IMG/VR virus record: IMGVR_UViG_3300027759_004177
Location: 248,001 to 312,000 of that record
Source of the DNA: a virus
Length of the DNA: 64,000 bases
Direction: 5' to 3' (one strand)
The notes under the pieces were generated by a model. That model had not been told where the DNA came from. It searched no databases and saw only the letters and a program-made list of their open reading frames with translations. Positions 9,464 through 17,309 of the stretch are shown here, piece by piece (within the stretch, counting starts at the first letter, position 1; the number at the start of each line of letters is the position of its first letter). The position numbers and the translations under genes were made by a program.

Positions 9464-11445
9464 TAATTAGTTGCCGCCTCTATTGTTAATGCTGATAAAG
9501 ATTGACCCGTGGTCAATTTCACTCTAACATAAATTTCGTTTGTTGCTGTGCTACTTGAACTTACTGTACCAAAGGTTGCAGTTACACTTTTGTTGGTTTG
9601 GGCACTATTAAACAAGGCCAAGGCACCCAACGCACATCCGTTACTGCCGTTACCACCAGTGCCAGCACCAGGTTGTCCAGCACCTGCATAGGCCGTTCCC
9701 ATACTGAGCCAGCCGTTTAAGGTTGAGCTGGTATCTATTACGCTACCAGGAAGAGATACCCATAAGCCGGCCATGGTACCTGTGTATTTGATATCAAATT
9801 TACTTACCGCAGTACGTGTAAATTTAAATGTGTAGTATTGAGCTCCGTGACGTCCTGCACTGAGATTTGGTCCCACTGGCAAATATCCCGAAGCATAGTT
9901 GGTAATGTCGTGTTTTAGTGTAGCGGCCACCACTGTGGCGCAATTGGCTGTGAGGGTACCGGTGGTGCTGTTGAATGCAGCAGCACTGGCAGAATGTGTT
10001 GGAGTATCTGTGGTTCCTGGATTTACAATACGCACAGGGTTTCCAGATCCAGAGCCCACACTGACTGCAATGCTCATACTGGTTTCTTCAATTTGAGTTG
10101 CTGTGCCAGTTTTGTAAAGTACTGTGGCACCGGGTGGGAAATTTTGTGTACCAGTATTGTAACTGTTGCTTATGCTAATAGTAGGACCAAGAGCACTGGA
10201 TCCAAAGCCCGATATAACATTGGCTGTTGTTGTTACAGACAAAGTACCACTAGCCACATACAAATTGGCCGCTAGTGGGGTAGTTACGCCTGCACTGGCG
10301 TATGTGGTTGTTGCGGGTGCTGTCAGTGCTCCGCCAGCTGTTCCGGTGGCCATGCTGTCTGACGTCGGATACATATCTCCGCTTAATCTATTTACACTAT
10401 ACGATAAGGTAAATCCTGCTGAGCTATTTAAGTGCGGTATGGTACTGGAATAAGTGACTGTGTTAGAACTTAACGCAATACTAGTGGCACTAAATGTTGG
10501 AGTACCCGGATTGCTATTATCAAAGTACCACCAGCGTACATTGGTCGGTACTCCTTGATTGTGGGTTAAATAAACTTCGTTCCAGCCTGGAGCCACATTT
10601 GATCCGGTGGCATAGGCATTAAAACTTTCCCAAAAGCCACCAGAACCACCTATTATGGCAGCGTAGTCTTGGTCATTTCCTATAACCAAATGCCCATATG
10701 TGCCGTTTTGTGCCCCAAGGGCCATGGCGCGACTGCCCATCAAAGTGCTGTTTTTATAAACGCTGACTGTGCCCGATTCGCCGGGACCTACTGTGGTCAC
10801 GTTGCTGGTTGTGTATGTGGCTGCACGTCTTACGTTGGCCACTGTTGATCCGGCTGCCACTGTTCTTGAGTTGCCAGTTAAGTCAATCTGCGTAAGGTTG
10901 GCCATGCGGTACGTGCTCAAGGTACTGATTGTGATTGAGCTAGAGCCCGGGAATGTGGGTGGTGCTGGTGGAACCAGTTTGCCTAGTACAAAGTTTAATT
11001 GTGCTATTCCATCTGTGACTGATGTGCTGGTTGTCAATGTTACTGCGTTACTGGTTAGTGCTCCGGTGCTGTTGGCGCCCAGCTCAATGGTATTACCAGT
11101 AAAAGTTGTGTTGCCAGAAATTTCATCCAAGGTACCAAAGCGTAAGTTGCCAGAACCATCGGTCAAAATTACATTGTATGCTGATCCGCCTGTGACCACA
11201 ATACTTGAAATTGATCCAAGACCAATTCGACCTGTGTTGCTGGTAATTGTGTTGCCAAGTATGGTAAGGTTAGCTAATCGAACGTTGGCCGGAACATCTA
11301 GGCCGTACTGCGGGCTGTCTGTGCCAACGCCAAGTCTACGATTGGTAACATCAAGGTATGCTAAATTTCCATCAAAGGATAGATTGACACCCTGGCGTTC
11401 CAGGTTGTCTTTGAGCATTACTCCTGATATTTTACCTATTGCCAT
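9463..11445 (-). CDS. Virion structural protein, probable adhesin
   Basis: This 660-residue protein is rich in Ser, Thr, Gly and Ala. Residues 1-70 (MAIGKISG-x-MLKDNLER, FDGNLAYLDV, RRLGVGTDSPQYGLDV) look like an anchoring segment of modular phage fibres. The remainder is predicted beta-rich, including an aromatic segment near residues 290-325 with GGFWESFNAYATG and RWWYFDN. It sits 10 bases downstream of the 149-residue structural gene and shares its stop with the next start. No domain was confidently recognised in the middle or C-terminal parts. The virion role is inferred from operon position and composition. Confidence 0.65.
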   Translation of the reverse strand: MAIGKISGVMLKDNLERQGVNLSFDGNLAYLDVTNRRLGVGTDSPQYGLDVPANVRLANLTILGNTITSNTGRIGLGSISSIVVTGGSAYNVILTDGSGNLRFGTLDEISGNTTFTGNTIELGANSTGALTSNAVTLTTSTSVTDGIAQLNFVLGKLVPPAPPTFPGSSSITISTLSTYRMANLTQIDLTGNSRTVAAGSTVANVRRAATYTTSNVTTVGPGESGTVSVYKNSTLMGSRAMALGAQNGTYGHLVIGNDQDYAAIIGGSGGFWESFNAYATGSNVAPGWNEVYLTHNQGVPTNVRWWYFDNSNPGTPTFSATSIALSSNTVTYSSTIPHLNSSAGFTLSYSVNRLSGDMYPTSDSMATGTAGGALTAPATTTYASAGVTTPLAANLYVASGTLSVTTTANVISGFGSSALGPTISISNSYNTGTQNFPPGATVLYKTGTATQIEETSMSIAVSVGSGSGNPVRIVNPGTTDTPTHSASAAAFNSTTGTLTANCATVVAATLKHDITNYASGYLPVGPNLSAGRHGAQYYTFKFTRTAVSKFDIKYTGTMAGLWVSLPGSVIDTSSTLNGWLSMGTAYAGAGQPGAGTGGNGSNGCALGALALFNSAQTNKSVTATFGTVSSSSTATNEIYVRVKLTTGQSLSALTIEAATN

Positions 11446-11455
11446 CTATTGGCTC

Positions 11456-11905
11456 CTAGGTAGCGTCAGTGCTGTTGAGATTGTATATTACCAATACTGT
11501 TTGTCCTGCGTCTCCAACTGCACTTGGTTCAATGTACAATTGATCTGATGCGACACCTGATGAAAAATGATAGTGTTCTACAGGTCTTTGTTGTACACCG
11601 CTGATGAATACTAGTATGCTGGCTTCTTCGCTGGTGATATAATCGCGTGGTGCATTGGTCATAGTAAACTGATTTACAGCGCCACCATCGATAGTGGTAA
11701 ATGTGTCTGTGGTAATTGGTACTTGACCAATTTTGGCTACAGAATTCCATTGGCCGTTGTAATAAAATTCAATTTTGCTAGTGGTCTGATTAAATCTCAT
11801 CTGACCGTTAACTGGGCTGTCTGGTCCTATGCTAGAGCTACCAAGCGGTATTTGAACAGCATAACTTCCGCCTTCCAGCTGAGTATTTTTAAGATAACGT
11901 CCCAT
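11456..11905 (-). CDS. Small virion structural protein (MGRYLKNTQL type)
   Basis: The likely start is the ATG at 11905, giving 149 residues beginning MGRYLKNTQLEGGSYAVQIP. The open frame extends 10 codons further upstream, but the preceding gene stops at 11907, one base before this ATG, and the MGRYLKNT opening is a familiar start for phage structural proteins. Residues 35-65 (GQMRFNQTTSKIEFYYNGQW) are the G-x-(I/M)-RFN-x-x-x-x-x-(I/L)-E-(Y/F)-(Y/F) module used in many phage fibres. The second half contains an ISGVQQRPVEHYHFSSG module related to the NGxLQxPxxxY modules of the two larger fibre genes downstream. It is probably a short adaptor or fibre-proximal protein. Confidence 0.7.
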   Translation of the reverse strand: MGRYLKNTQLEGGSYAVQIPLGSSSIGPDSPVNGQMRFNQTTSKIEFYYNGQWNSVAKIGQVPITTDTFTTIDGGAVNQFTMTNAPRDYITSEEASILVFISGVQQRPVEHYHFSSGVASDQLYIEPSAVGDAGQTVLVIYNLNSTDAT

Positions 11906-11906
11906 G

Positions 11907-12221
11907 TTAGATACCCAACGTGCTGACAGTAGCAACTATGGCATTACCTGTATTGGCGCTGGCCTGTAACATGTCGCCTGTGCTTAATATAATTTTTTCT
12001 AATTCAAGAATATATGTATCGCCGGCAGTGACAGTTTTGTTGCTGTATACTGTTGTGTTTGGTCCAGCTGTTCCCCCAGACGGTACCAAATGCAACGTAA
12101 AAGCTGTTGCTGATGCTGATCTGTTGCAAAAATATGTAACCGATACAACGTTTCCGTCTGTACCCGAAGCTACATAAATGTTACCTACTGTTGTTCCTAG
12201 TGCTGTGCTTTGTATGGCCAT
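11907..12221 (-). CDS. Small virion structural protein
   Basis: This 104-residue protein has the form MAIQSTALGTTVGNIYVASG, then VTYFCNRS and HLVPSGGTAGPNTTVYSN, ending TYILELEKIILSTGDMLQAS. This beta-sandwich-like pattern (short N-terminus, YFCN, VPSGG, then an E-K-I-I-L-x-x-GD strand) recurs in small structural proteins of T4-type cyanophages (family recollection). It lies 10 bases after the 186-residue gene and one base before the next start, so all belong to one operon. The exact virion location is unknown. Confidence 0.65.
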   Translation of the reverse strand: MAIQSTALGTTVGNIYVASGTDGNVVSVTYFCNRSASATAFTLHLVPSGGTAGPNTTVYSNKTVTAGDTYILELEKIILSTGDMLQASANTGNAIVATVSTLGI

Positions 12222-12231
12222 TTTTCTTATC

Positions 12232-12792
12232 CTACAATATGATTGAATAGACCAATGCTCTATTCTTTGTGATTAATTCTTTTTTGTTGTTTGTTACACC
12301 AATCTTGTTGGTATATAAACCAGAGCCTCCCATGGCTGCGGTGTTTGCACGAACCTCTACGTTAGCCGATGTGTCAAACAAACTTTTGGTAGTAATGTTT
12401 AAATTACCGCCCAACGAAGGAGCCGAGTCTTGGTACACATTGCCAATCGCCCCAATCGAACCGCTAGTGATATTGCCCCAGACTGTTCCATCGTTAGTTA
12501 ACTGCCAGCTATCAACGTTTTCGTTGTATCTGATACCAACATCGTTTAACGATCCGCGATCAACTTCAATACCTGAATACACTGATGTTACGCCAGCACC
12601 AGTTTCTCCTTTGTTTAGAAGAATAGTGTTGTCAGTAATTTCTGTGTCGGTTTTGGTAACTACGCTGGTGTTTCCACCAACTACCATATTTCCCTGCACA
12701 AACAAGGTATGTGTGCTCACTGTTACGTTAGCACCGTATGTATCTTTGTTGGTTATTTGGTAATCACCTATGATGCGTTTGGTCAGACTCAT
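12232..12792 (-). CDS. Fibre-associated structural protein (short)
   Basis: This 186-residue protein begins MSLTKRIIGDYQI. It contains the TDTEITDNTILLNKGETGAGVTS and SGIEVDRGSLNDVGIRYNE module, which equals the N-terminal module of the larger fibres at 433-2655 and 5536-7584. It therefore looks like a stand-alone version of the module. It is the first gene of the minus-strand fibre operon (12792 to 7733), with a late-promoter-like CATAAATA about 22 bases upstream. The role is inferred as a fibre or baseplate surface component. No enzymatic residues are recognised. Confidence 0.65.
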   Translation of the reverse strand: MSLTKRIIGDYQITNKDTYGANVTVSTHTLFVQGNMVVGGNTSVVTKTDTEITDNTILLNKGETGAGVTSVYSGIEVDRGSLNDVGIRYNENVDSWQLTNDGTVWGNITSGSIGAIGNVYQDSAPSLGGNLNITTKSLFDTSANVEVRANTAAMGGSGLYTNKIGVTNNKKELITKNRALVYSIIL

Positions 12793-12813
12793 TCTAGTAT
12801 CCTGTTTATAGTG

Positions 12814-12821
12814 TATTTATG
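12814..12821 (-). promoter_or_regulatory. Late-promoter-like motif (CATAAATA)
   Basis: On the minus strand this reads CATAAATA, one mismatch from TATAAATA. It lies about 22 bases upstream of the 12792 start, immediately after the terminator at 12845-12871, matching the terminator-then-late-promoter arrangement seen at 2681-2719. Confidence 0.5.
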
Positions 12822-12844
12822 AGCGGTAAAACTTTGCCAAGTTC

Positions 12845-12871
12845 AAAAAAATAGCAGCCGAAGCTGCTATT
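12845..12871 (-). terminator. Rho-independent terminator with UUCG loop
   Basis: A perfect nine-base stem AATAGCAGC / GCTGCTATT is closed by CGAA on the plus strand. On the minus strand this is a C(UUCG)G extra-stable tetraloop followed by a T run. It lies 19 bases past the stop of the gene ending at 12890. Confidence 0.9.
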
Positions 12872-12889
12872 CTTATCAATCAAATTTGA

Positions 12890-13393
12890 TTAATGTGCAA
12901 CAATGTTAGCAAATGAGCTAGTAGCTACTTGACTGTTGTGCTTGTAACGCATTTTGTTACCGGCTTGATCATATACGTGTTTTGTAGTGATACGACTGGC
13001 ATAAAAAGCTGTGTTACTTGTGGTATAGCCAGTAATGGTCATTGTACTTGCACCAGATGCAGGGGCAGAGTTTGCTGCATCTGCGCCAGCGGCCAGTGTA
13101 CATACAGTAACACTAGCATTGCTGTGTGTTGCGCCGTTAACAGCGCCAACAGCGTTAGCAACCAAAAATTGCTCTGAACCTTTTTGTCTGATGATGTAAG
13201 CATTGGCATGCAATACGCCAGCTGCTGTACGAAATTGAACCTTGATAGTTTTAACACCTGTGCTGGTCACCCACTGTGGGACACCGCCAACACCACCAAA
13301 GTAATTTGAAGTTCCTACTGTACTACCAGTGATGCGTTGGTCTGATAGTGTACCGTCTGTTTGCTTGTGAGCAATTTTTAATCCGCGTGCCAT
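12890..13393 (-). CDS. Abundant-type virion structural protein, single-gene unit
   Basis: This 167-residue protein (MARGLKIAHKQTDGTLSDQR...) is rich in Ala, Thr, Ser and Val with no catalytic motif. It has a predicted beta-rich core (VKTIKVQFRTAAGVLHANAY, then ASTMTITGYTTSN) and a C-terminal basic segment with KMRYKHNSQ. It is the only gene between a late-promoter motif (13464-13471) and a strong terminator (12845-12871), so it is its own transcription unit. That arrangement would suit a protein needed in many copies, such as a head-decoration or tail-surface protein. This is inference from context only; the family was not recognised. Confidence 0.65.
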   Translation of the reverse strand: MARGLKIAHKQTDGTLSDQRITGSTVGTSNYFGGVGGVPQWVTSTGVKTIKVQFRTAAGVLHANAYIIRQKGSEQFLVANAVGAVNGATHSNASVTVCTLAAGADAANSAPASGASTMTITGYTTSNTAFYASRITTKHVYDQAGNKMRYKHNSQVATSSFANIVAH

Positions 13394-13432
13394 TTTGTTT
13401 CTCCTGTTTTAGCGTTCTAGGCTACTCAAGGT

Positions 13433-13451
13433 AGGCTTACCTGAGAGTTTC
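13433..13451 (-). other. 5' UTR hairpin upstream of the 167-residue structural gene
   Basis: The near-palindrome CTCAAGGTAGGCTTACCTGAG gives a stem with one bulge. It would lie at the very 5' end of a transcript started from the late promoter at 13464-13471. It could protect the message or mark the leader. No T run follows, so it is not a good terminator. Confidence 0.4.
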
Positions 13452-13463
13452 ATACGAACAAAG

Positions 13464-13471
13464 TATTTATC
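13464..13471 (-). promoter_or_regulatory. T4-type late promoter (GATAAATA)
   Basis: The minus-strand motif GATAAATA lies about 70 bases before the start at 13393 and overlaps the last codons of the SGNH hydrolase gene ending at 13467. It is the same variant as at 2681, 7616, 38090 and 57489. Confidence 0.6.
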
Positions 13472-14348
13472 CAATTTGGGTATAAACATATTCGGCCCAT
13501 AGCCGATGTCCTGCAGGATTGGGGTGGCAAGTGCTGCCTTTGAGATTGTACGGGCTGTCTCCCAAGAATCTCCAGCGTGTGCCTACACGTTCCATGATAT
13601 CTAAAAACTCGGCTTTGCGTTCGGGATTTTGTACAATGTATTTTTTTGTTAAAGGATCTATGCTCATCTGTCCTATAAAAGGTACAGGCTGTTGATAGTT
13701 GTCAAAGTTAAAGCGATCTTGTATCACATCACACCAAGTCTTTTCCAACAGCAACGGACTAGAAACGCCGGGCCAAAAATCTGTAAATGCTCGACCAACA
13801 TGTGCCGACACCGCAGGTAAATTTTTAAAATAAGTTTCTAAGTTAAGTAGTAAGTATTGTTCTACTTGACGCAAAAATGTTTCAATGGTGTCACTGGCTT
13901 GCCACATTTGCTGATATGGCTCTTCAACACGTATTCTTCTAGTGTATTCTGCTTCGCGAAGATCTTCTGTTAGTGTTACTATCACATAGATTTTTTTATA
14001 ATCAGCTTGTTGAATAAATGGCTGTAGGTCTTGTAGTTTTTCCAGCATCCAATAATTACTGCAACCCGGTCTAGCTAGATTAACCCAGTCTGCGTCAAGT
14101 AGACGACTAAGATGTCTACCTGCTATCTGCTCTTGTCTACAAGGGTCATTGCTGGACTTGTCCCAATCTATTGTGCCCAAATGGTCGCCCCAGGTCCAAC
14201 TATCTCCGACCATGACCAATAAGGTGTCTCGTCCTTGTATATCTTCTTCGTACCACTGCCGATAGCTGTGTATATTATCAGGACTCCAGTCGGTATGCCT
14301 GTGATCAATGCTTTCTTCAAAGCCAAGTGTGTGATAAAATTTAAACAT
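13467..14348 (-). CDS. SGNH/GDSL-type hydrolase (second of pair)
   Basis: This 293-residue protein shows the blocks of the SGNH hydrolase fold. Block I is MVGDSWTWGDH near residue 47, with the nucleophilic Ser. A Gly/Asn block (ARPGCSNYWMLEKL) lies near residue 95. A C-terminal block V, CHPNPAGHRLW near residue 277, carries the catalytic His. Family members are esterases or deacetylases acting on acyl groups of glycans and lipids; the substrate here is unknown. Its ATG lies inside the last codons of the glycosyltransferase-like gene (eight-base overlap), so the three genes 16015-13467 form one operon. It is probably an accessory gene acting on host or virion glycans. The fold assignment is strong; the function is inferred. 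Confidence 0.8.
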   Translation of the reverse strand: MFKFYHTLGFEESIDHRHTDWSPDNIHSYRQWYEEDIQGRDTLLVMVGDSWTWGDHLGTIDWDKSSNDPCRQEQIAGRHLSRLLDADWVNLARPGCSNYWMLEKLQDLQPFIQQADYKKIYVIVTLTEDLREAEYTRRIRVEEPYQQMWQASDTIETFLRQVEQYLLLNLETYFKNLPAVSAHVGRAFTDFWPGVSSPLLLEKTWCDVIQDRFNFDNYQQPVPFIGQMSIDPLTKKYIVQNPERKAEFLDIMERVGTRWRFLGDSPYNLKGSTCHPNPAGHRLWAEYVYTQIG

Positions 14349-15327
14349 TGTAAAGTGCTAGTATCCTGGTATCATACTTGATGGTGTTGATACACGCTTG
14401 ATTGTGTAAAAATATTTCTTGATTGTGTTTGTATAGAGTTGGCAAATCTTGCGACATTAATCGTTGAAATTCCGCAGTCAGTGCGGCAAATCTTTGTTGC
14501 GGATCAGTTATGCTGTCAAACCCGTAGTCTACACCTGCGGGCATTTTGAACCCCATATCTACTAGTCTTGCAATGGTACCTGGATTACTAAATGGTAAAA
14601 TAATGTGTCCTTTGATCAGTGGCTCAAATGTTTTTTCTGTGATGTGTATCAAGTCGTCGCGTAAAAAATTACTTTCACAATAGATGCTGACATAGCTGTC
14701 TAAATAAAATGTATTGGGTACGGGCTGAAATGCTCCTATTATGTCTTGCCCTTCTACTGTAATACCACGACTACGATTACTCACATATCCATAGTCAAGG
14801 TCTTTGACAAATTCATACAGGTTGGTTCTGTAGCTGAACTCCCGCCCGGTCATACTTAAAAACTTTTTTGCTTTGGGTCGATCAAAATCCAATTGGGGTA
14901 TTTGATATGCAGCCGGACCACTGTAATGGTGCAGGTATAACTTGTCGTGCGGAACTGTTTCCGTATAATAACTGCGATATCGATTCCACATAAAATCCCA
15001 AGACACAATGTCTACGTTGGCTAATTTTAGTTTGAGACTTTGATTTACTGTAAGGTAAACACGATGCGGATGATCAAAGTTACTAACAAACTCACAAAAT
15101 TTAGTGTGTTCGTAATCTCCAGTGTTGACTAAATCATAAAAAATAATTGTTCGACTTGCTCTGGCACGGTTGGTGTATATAGCTAACCACTCTGAGTCAT
15201 GTCTGTTATAGTGGTCAACCAGCGGCCAAAATAAAATCTGCGGATCGAACGTGTTAGCGTTAAGCCCAAGCAATTTAAGATGGTATGGTAAGTCGTCGCC
15301 TTCAATCCCGCGGATATTTTTGATCAT
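14341..15327 (-). CDS. Glycosyltransferase-like protein
   Basis: This 328-residue protein has a C-terminal half with ITEKTFEPLIKGHIILPFSN, then GTIARLVDMGF and YGFDSITDPQQRF. That is the sugar-nucleotide-binding pattern (E-K-x-x-x-P-L-x-x-G-x-x-x-x-P, then LxxxGF) seen in exostosin-like and fucosyltransferase-like GT-B proteins carried by environmental phages. The N-terminal half is not recognised. It overlaps the upstream SGNH gene by 26 bases and the downstream SGNH gene by eight bases, so the three are translationally linked. The donor and acceptor sugars are unknown. It could modify the virion or host lipopolysaccharide. Confidence 0.6.
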   Translation of the reverse strand: MIKNIRGIEGDDLPYHLKLLGLNANTFDPQILFWPLVDHYNRHDSEWLAIYTNRARASRTIIFYDLVNTGDYEHTKFCEFVSNFDHPHRVYLTVNQSLKLKLANVDIVSWDFMWNRYRSYYTETVPHDKLYLHHYSGPAAYQIPQLDFDRPKAKKFLSMTGREFSYRTNLYEFVKDLDYGYVSNRSRGITVEGQDIIGAFQPVPNTFYLDSYVSIYCESNFLRDDLIHITEKTFEPLIKGHIILPFSNPGTIARLVDMGFKMPAGVDYGFDSITDPQQRFAALTAEFQRLMSQDLPTLYKHNQEIFLHNQACINTIKYDTRILALYNV

Positions 15328-16015
15328 AAAATTCTAATAGAAGTTCAGCAATACGCCGATGGCCTGCAATGTTAGGATGAAACAGCTTGCCCGTAAAGTA
15401 TTCATTTTCTCTTATGTCAGGCAAATCATATTCTTTGCCAGTTAATGCTCGAGTAATAGTAATTGGATAAATTAGATCTTTACGCAACATGTGTCCGTAG
15501 TTGTCAGTTATCAGTTGGTCAAAATAGCTAAAGAACACGCAATCTATTTCATTGTAAAAACAAAACTGTTGAAACTGAAAAACTGTTTGCACTCCTAAAA
15601 ATTCATTGTACAAACCAGACTCCACATATCGGTATGTTTGCTGTGCATAGTCTTGCATGTGCATCACACAGTCTGGCGCTCTACCTGTAAAGTGTATGTT
15701 GCTGGTACTGTATGGTGCCTCTGATGTTATGTTTATAAACTCGTTGTCTCGATTGTTATAACTCAAATACCTAGATGGTGCCGAGAGTCCAATCATGAAA
15801 ATTAATTTATATTCTTCAAAGTTGGGATATTGTTTTATGAAATTGAATAGTTGTACTGTGGTATGTCCAATGCTGCTGGCTGGTACACCCATGTTTACAT
15901 ATTCTACACCAAGTTGGTCAGCCACATGTTTGACCCAGGGATCTTCTCTAGGAATATCTAGTTCACTGCCGAAGGTCCATGAGTCTCCAAAGGCCACCAA
16001 TAACTGTTTCTTCAT
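15302..16015 (-). CDS. SGNH/GDSL-type hydrolase (first of pair)
   Basis: This 237-residue protein begins MKKQLLVAFGDSWTFGSEL, the SGNH block I with its nucleophilic Ser at about residue 12. It has a Gly-containing block (NMGVPASSIGHT) near residue 42 and block V, LFHPNIAGHRRIAELL, near residue 212 with the catalytic His. It is diverged from the other SGNH protein of the operon, and the two flank a glycosyltransferase-like gene. It is the first gene of the minus-strand island and follows the capsid-gene terminator. A weak TGTAAATA late-like motif lies just upstream. It is probably an O-acyl esterase acting on a surface glycan; the substrate is unknown. Confidence 0.8.
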   Translation of the reverse strand: MKKQLLVAFGDSWTFGSELDIPREDPWVKHVADQLGVEYVNMGVPASSIGHTTVQLFNFIKQYPNFEEYKLIFMIGLSAPSRYLSYNNRDNEFINITSEAPYSTSNIHFTGRAPDCVMHMQDYAQQTYRYVESGLYNEFLGVQTVFQFQQFCFYNEIDCVFFSYFDQLITDNYGHMLRKDLIYPITITRALTGKEYDLPDIRENEYFTGKLFHPNIAGHRRIAELLLEFYDQKYPRD

Positions 16016-16044
16016 TATTATATTTACATGATAAAACTACAGCC

Positions 16045-16075
16045 AACAAAAAAGGCTCCGAAGAGCCTTTTTGTT
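16045..16075 (-). terminator. Rho-independent terminator after the capsid gene (bidirectional form)
   Basis: The stem AAAAAGGCTC / GAGCCTTTTT, with CGAA in the loop, reads as C(UUCG)G on the minus strand. It lies 32 bases past the gp23 stop and has T runs on both sides, so it could work in either direction. It separates the head operon from the SGNH/glycosyltransferase island. Confidence 0.9.
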
Positions 16076-16106
16076 CCTTCCCATCCCTGGGGCAGATATT
16101 CCGTTT

Positions 16107-17285
16107 TTACTGGAACGATAGGTTTGATACAGAGATCTCACCAACGTAGTCACCAGCATTACCTAGCGAAGACGCTGTGTTTGTCAACTCTACATAACCA
16201 TAACGTGTCATAAATGATACGACTGGTTCGAATGTAGATGGATCTAGTACAACACCAGAACTCATCAATGGGATATATGGGCAATAGAACGCAGCTGCAT
16301 CAGCTTCGCTTGAACCCTTATAACCAACCAATACAGCCTGACTGTCGTTTGCATAACCGTCAACATATACCTTCATTGCACCGTTCAATGTACCAACAAA
16401 CTTGGTGTTTGTAGGAGCTTCGAATGTACCTTCTGTTGTACGAGCAAATGCACTTGTTGTAGCACTTTGTAGTACTGTCAAAGCAGCTGGACTTACAACT
16501 GCCCAGTTACCAGCACCACGACGTGTACGCTGAGCGATCTTGTTAGCAACACGGTTGACTAGAACTGCCAAAGCGGCATGCTCATCACCAACGAATGTGG
16601 CTGTACCAGATACAGCAGATTGGTCATATGCTTCATCAGTAGCGGCAAGAGCACGTAGGGAACCAAGAATCTCTTGATCGATCTCTACAGTGATTTCTTG
16701 TGCTAGGGCAGCCATAATTTCTGCCTCAACATCCAAACCATGCATAGACTGTGCGTCTTGTGCAGCTTCAAATGTCCAACGAGCACTTAACTTACGTGTT
16801 TTAGCTTCTACAACTTGTTTCAAAATCTGAACGTTAATACGGTTACCAGCAACACCTTCTAGTGTACTAGTTGTATTAGCCATACCAGTAGAGTTACTAC
16901 CAGAGTATGCTGTTGCAATTTTGAATGGGCTCAATGCTTCGTCACCAGCTGTTGTGCTTGTTGCGTATGCAGATGAATCTGTAACGCTGTCAGCATAACG
17001 TACACGTAGTGTATGGATCTGAGCAACTGGACCTGTCATTGGCTGTACACCAACGATTTCGTTGGCGATAACTGTTGGCATTACACGACGGATAACTGGT
17101 AGAATTACACGGTTAAGTGTAGCTACGTTACCTGCTTGTGTAGAGCCAGCTGTTGCGTTTTCAGCCAACATTTTGCGTGTATTCTCAAGGATTACACCCA
17201 TTGTAGTTCTTTTAGAACCATTTAGACCTTCTAACAGGGCTTCTTTTGTTTCGCCCCAACGGCCTTCTAATAATGCTTGTGTCAT
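16107..17285 (-). CDS. 23: Major capsid protein gp23
   Basis: This 392-residue T4-type major capsid protein forms the hexamers of the head. Recognisable blocks are ANEIVGVQPMTGPVAQIHTL (about 75-95), a WTFEAAQDAQSMHGLDVEAE block (about 165-185), VGYKGSSEADAAAFYCPYIP (about 325-345), and the C-terminal block running SGVVLDPSTFEP to MTRYGY. It is clearly shorter than T4 gp23 (521 residues). The likely gp21 cleavage point is after Leu40-Ala41-Glu42, an LxE site just before the NATAGSTQAG segment. The start is supported by GAGGA a few bases upstream. It is last in the head operon, 24 bases after gp22, and followed by a strong terminator. Confidence 0.97.
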   Translation of the reverse strand: MTQALLEGRWGETKEALLEGLNGSKRTTMGVILENTRKMLAENATAGSTQAGNVATLNRVILPVIRRVMPTVIANEIVGVQPMTGPVAQIHTLRVRYADSVTDSSAYATSTTAGDEALSPFKIATAYSGSNSTGMANTTSTLEGVAGNRINVQILKQVVEAKTRKLSARWTFEAAQDAQSMHGLDVEAEIMAALAQEITVEIDQEILGSLRALAATDEAYDQSAVSGTATFVGDEHAALAVLVNRVANKIAQRTRRGAGNWAVVSPAALTVLQSATTSAFARTTEGTFEAPTNTKFVGTLNGAMKVYVDGYANDSQAVLVGYKGSSEADAAAFYCPYIPLMSSGVVLDPSTFEPVVSFMTRYGYVELTNTASSLGNAGDYVGEISVSNLSFQ

Positions 17286-17309
17286 AATATTCCTCTTTCC
17301 TTTTAGGGT

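Noticed and set aside
11906-11935. Ten-codon N-terminal extension of the MGRYLKNTQL gene
   Set aside because: It would overlap the preceding gene, has no ribosome site, and the inner ATG matches the usual start of the family.
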